Assembly (NCBI GenBank): GCA_937907215.1
Contig: CALESG010000048.1
Location: forward strand, 1 to 8,238
DNA length: 8,238 bases
Direction of reading: 5' to 3'
Source of the DNA: an uncultured Ruminococcus sp.
Lineage (GTDB): Bacteria > Bacillota > Clostridia > Oscillospirales > Ruminococcaceae
Part shown: one piece after another, positions 7,593 through 8,238 of the stretch
How the letters are laid out: every line of letters begins with the position of its first letter
Numbering within the stretch: position 1 is the stretch's first letter
The notes under the pieces: model-generated
What the model saw: the letters and a program-made list of their open reading frames with translations, nothing else
Told to the model about the DNA's origin: nothing
The model's database searches: none
Position numbers and translations under genes: made by a program

Positions 7593-7621
7593 ATTATACC
7601 ACGTTGAAGCTATTAAGTCAA
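7593..7621 (-). promoter_or_regulatory. Strong sigma-A promoter of the ATPase/Toprim operon
   Basis: On the - strand, -35 TTGACT (7621-7616) and a perfect -10 TATAAT (7598-7593) are 17 nt apart, close to full consensus. The -10 is 17 nt before the ribosome binding site, so the leader is very short. The -35 overlaps the outer end of the palindrome at 7620-7652, which points to possible control at this site. Confidence 0.85.
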
Positions 7622-7652
7622 CGCTATCCGTAAAAAAATTACGGATAGCGTT
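7620..7652. repeat. Perfect 14-bp inverted repeat abutting the operon promoter
   Basis: AACGCTATCCGTAA (7620-7633) is matched exactly by its complement at 7639-7652 around a 5-nt A-rich loop. The left arm overlaps the -35 of the ATPase promoter by two bases. It could be an operator for a regulator, or a weak rightward terminator, since TTTT closes the right arm; leftward there is no U-tract. A second imperfect inverted repeat (TTTGAGAT at 7652-7659 and its complement near 7696-7703) lies beside it. Confidence 0.7.
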
Positions 7653-7795
7653 TTGAGATTATCAAAAAAATACCGTATAGTCTTTATATGATAATATCTC
7701 AAATTGTATATCATGACTTGGCAATAGTTTATTTTTATTATTAAGATATGCAAGTGCCTGCTCAATACTGGATTAATAATAAAAATAGAGATGAT

Positions 7796-7862
7796 GTAAA
7801 TATTTCTACTGTTTACAGAAGACTGAGCATATCTCAATATTGCAACAACAACCAAGGTTTAT
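7796..7862 (+). pseudogene. Decayed C-terminal scrap of a second, related tyrosine integrase
   Basis: This 67-nt stretch aligns with 5480-5545 of the intact integrase at roughly 80 percent identity by eye. It preserves the coding sense of VNI-x-TV-x-RRL and, after a one-base insertion, SIATTTKVY, which includes the catalytic Tyr region. The frame is therefore broken. At 7859-7862 the match jumps to the sequence downstream of int (from 5690), so the end of the gene and its terminator have been deleted. Nothing similar was found to its left, so the rest of the gene has been lost or replaced. Confidence 0.7.
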
Positions 7863-7885
7863 TTTCTTCTGTTTATATTCAACCA

Positions 7886-7905
7886 GTTCATATCTTACTA
7901 CAGTT
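7886..7905 (+). repeat. Direct repeat copy 2, candidate att core beside the integrase remnant
   Basis: It is identical over 20 bp to 5719-5738 and 2167 bp away. It follows the integrase remnant as copy 1 follows the intact integrase, with imperfect similarity extending over about 7859-7928. The two copies bracket the ATPase/Toprim operon. Confidence 0.65.
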
Positions 7906-7926
7906 CTCTGTGTCTTTTCATAATGA

Positions 7927-7946
7927 TAACGGAAATATAACGGAAA
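7927..7946 (+). repeat. Two 9-bp direct repeats next to att copy 2
   Basis: TAACGGAAA occurs at 7927-7935 and 7938-7946, spaced 11 bp apart, about one helical turn. Such spacing suits protein binding near an attachment site, but no protein can be assigned and the repeat may be chance. Confidence 0.4.
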
Positions 7947-8002
7947 CGGATTTGATGCTTCTTTGAAAGTAACTCAAGTTGATTGTTTTTGATAATAAAA
8001 AG

Positions 8003-8048
8003 AAAACCACGCAATCTCGAAAAAGTCCGAAATTACGTGGTTTTTTCT
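8003..8048. terminator. Intrinsic terminator, probably bidirectional
   Basis: AAAACCACG (8003-8011) pairs with CGTGGTTTT (8036-8044), with further pairing inside (AAT/ATT) and a TTTTTT run at the right. On the - strand the tail GGTTTTCTTTTTATT is also U-rich, so it can end leftward transcription from a gene at the right edge. Confidence 0.75.
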
Positions 8049-8096
8049 CTTGAATTCTACTGTTAGAATTCTAAATTTTGGCAAAGAACCTAATCT

Positions 8097-8238
8097 TTAA
8101 TACAATGCAACTTTTTTAGATTTCCGTTTCTTTGCTGTTTTGATGTTTCGTTGCATATACTTGCAATATATGCAAGTATTATCGTAACCGCCAACCAGAC
8201 CAGCGGGCAAATAAACATCCCCCGGCAAAGCCGGGGGT
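8097..8238 (-). CDS. Possible C-terminal end of an unidentified gene at the right edge
   Basis: A - strand frame is open from the window edge to a TAA at 8099-8097 and would end in a lysine-rich tail (AKKRKSKKVALY) after a short Cys-containing stretch (NTCIYCKYMQRN). A terminator lies 50 nt downstream, which fits a real 3' end. A competing - strand frame (8218-8090) gives a 42-residue peptide beginning MFICPLVWLAVTIILAYIAS, which would be a single membrane segment. Its ATG has only a G-run immediately ahead and no spaced ribosome binding site. I favour the first frame slightly; either or both may be chance. Confidence 0.3.
   Translation of the reverse strand, partial: PPALPGDVYLPAGLVGGYDNTCIYCKYMQRNIKTAKKRKSKKVALY
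8219..8237. repeat. GC-rich hairpin at the right edge
   Basis: CCCCCGGC and its exact complement flank a 3-nt AAA loop. The local GC content is very unlike the surrounding AT-rich DNA. It may be a terminator stem whose T-tract lies beyond the window, or a structured end of an IS200/IS605-type element. The window ends too soon to decide. Confidence 0.5.

Larger units (their letters stand above)
7564..8096. other. Right-hand intergenic region with promoter, dyads, integrase scrap and att-like repeat
   Basis: This stretch has no intact gene. It holds the ATPase promoter and palindrome (7593-7652), an AT-rich segment with nothing recognised (7704-7795), the integrase remnant (7796-7862), the second att-like repeat (7886-7905), two short direct repeats (7927-7946), a terminator (8003-8048) and a 12-bp palindrome TTAGAATTCTAA (8064-8075). 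Confidence 0.6.

Noticed and set aside
7613..7855. 80-residue - strand ORF upstream of the ATPase
   Set aside because: It runs through the operon promoter, the palindrome and the integrase remnant, with no ribosome binding site, and is best explained as chance in AT-rich DNA.
7748..7966. 72-residue + strand ORF over the integrase remnant
   Set aside because: It matches the integrase only over VNI-x-TV-x-RRL, then leaves the homologous frame at the one-base insertion, so it is a decayed piece rather than a gene.
1..8238. CRISPR array
   Set aside because: No regularly spaced repeat-spacer pattern occurs on either strand; the only long exact direct repeat seen is the single 20-bp pair.

Overview
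The window is AT-rich, with short intergenic spaces, strong Shine-Dalgarno sequences and many hairpin/T-tract terminators. This suggests a low-GC Firmicute, probably a gut Clostridia such as a Ruminococcaceae or Lachnospiraceae relative; the taxon is inferred from style, not from a marker gene. It is the right-hand part of an integrative element, followed by what looks like the decayed end of a second, related element.

Layout from left to right: (1) the 3' part of a phage/plasmid-type (P4/D5-like) primase-helicase on the + strand, cut by the window edge; (2) a bidirectional terminator; (3) a 735-residue orphan protein on the - strand with its own consensus promoter; (4) a regulatory gap with a second promoter firing rightward and a 19-codon ORF; (5) a small excisionase-like DNA-binding protein and a tyrosine integrase on the + strand, closed by a terminator; (6) a 20-bp repeat that is a candidate att core; (7) a two-gene - strand operon encoding an AAA/OLD-type ATPase and a Toprim-domain protein, which looks like an anti-phage defence module; (8) a palindrome next to that operon's promoter; (9) a frameshifted scrap of a second integrase C-terminus followed by a second copy of the 20-bp repeat; (10) a terminator and an uncertain ORF end at the right edge.

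The genes read as an integrative element: replication (primase-helicase), integration and excision (xis-int beside the att end), and cargo (the 735-residue orphan). The ATPase/Toprim operon lies between two integrase 3' ends, each followed by the same repeat. The simplest reading is two related elements inserted in tandem at one attachment site. The right one has decayed to its defence cargo and a scrap of integrase. The most novel items are the orphan protein, the bracketed ATPase/Toprim module, and the Cro/CI-type helix-turn-helix inserted inside the integrase core-binding domain.
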